In this document: positions 63,933-64,000 of the stretch, piece after piece
Position numbering within the stretch: position 1 is the stretch's first letter
How the letters are laid out: every line of letters begins with the position of its first letter
DNA from: a virus
IMG/VR virus record: IMGVR_UViG_3300027881_000008
Span: 1-64,000 of that record
Direction: 5' to 3' (one strand)
DNA: 64,000 nucleotides
Translations under genes and position numbers: made by a program
Notes under the pieces: generated by a model
The model's database searches: none
The model's input: only the letters and a program-made list of their open reading frames with translations
What the model was told of the DNA's origin: nothing

Positions 63933-64000
63933 AGGTGGAGCCCTGGACGCGAGGCAATCGGACAGGCTTTTGAGCGCGCTCCGAGAGCACTCACGGGAGT
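63933..64000 (+). other. Unassigned window end
   Basis: Only 68 nt remain. An ATGA overlap at 63929 opens a 14-codon frame that stops at 63973. Another frame remains open to the edge. The start of a further gene is likely, but its frame cannot be decided. Confidence 0.3.

Noticed and set aside
1-64000. tRNA genes
   Set aside because: I saw no cloverleaf-compatible segment with a T-arm GTTCRAAYC-like box and acceptor stem. A covariance-model scan would be needed to exclude a degenerate one.

Overview
The window reads as part of the genome of a large, G+C-rich virus or virus-like replicon of a bacterium. It holds a phage-type replication module, a long block of structural-type genes, lytic-type enzymes, nucleic-acid modification and counter-defence genes, a divergent HTH switch and a very large tyrosine recombinase. 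I found no ribosomal, tRNA or metabolic housekeeping genes. No terminase, portal, prohead protease, tape-measure or tail gene is recognisable. The structural block instead encodes many short proteins with one C-terminal membrane helix. My reading, which is inference, is a tailless virus with a lipid membrane whose packaging genes lie outside the window. Possible leaderless promoters (TAnnnT-like hexamers 6-7 nt before start codons) and a TTGTCCACA-type DnaA box would suit a high-GC host such as an actinobacterium, but the host is not established. LAYOUT. 1-6883 (minus): seven genes, including a transglutaminase-like protein, a 795-residue coiled-coil protein and Pro-rich virion-like proteins. 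6884-7301: divergent intergenic region with a DnaA-box palindrome and hairpins. 7302-12826 (plus): replication operon with a probable initiator that carries iterons and a purine tract inside its own gene, a DnaB-type helicase, two zinc-finger proteins, a DnaG-like primase and a stand-alone winged-helix protein related to P4-type primases. 12932-35076 (plus): structural block behind a sigma70-like promoter. It starts with a histone-like membrane protein and a candidate major capsid protein with its own terminator, followed by about 25 tightly coupled genes. At least eight products begin with a variant of Y-x-G-[ILV]-G-x-P-x-G and most end in a membrane anchor; three carry peptidoglycan-binding-like repeats. 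35120-39370 (plus): a zinc-ribbon protein, two glycosyltransferases and a dual-specificity-type phosphatase. 39402-40853 (minus): a tail-anchored lytic transglycosylase and a small partner. 40879-43001 (plus): small, mostly membrane proteins. 43043-47731 (minus): small accessory proteins, a lysozyme-fold relative lacking its catalytic Glu, and a TIM-barrel protein resembling TGT/DpdA; an 83-bp duplication has left gene fragments. 47732-48268: non-coding, with two 14-bp dyads and an 18-bp inverted repeat around a perfect palindrome. 48269-56069 (plus): C5 cytosine methyltransferase, Mom-like protein, small accessory genes and a SNF2 helicase, ending in a 9-bp minisatellite. 56187-59120: ArdA-like antirestriction protein (plus), then a minus-strand CoiA-like nuclease, small proteins and an XRE repressor. 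59121-63932 (plus): operator region, a conserved phage protein, a 1198-residue tyrosine recombinase fusion and a terminal unknown. HOW IT FITS TOGETHER. Replication proteins start at an internal origin. Capsid and tail-anchored proteins would assemble on a membrane, with basic domains facing DNA and peptidoglycan-binding or lytic domains on the other face. Glycosyltransferases could decorate virions or the host surface. The methyltransferase, Mom-like, TGT-like and ArdA-like proteins would protect the DNA from restriction. The recombinase and divergent repressor suggest a temperate or integrative lifestyle.
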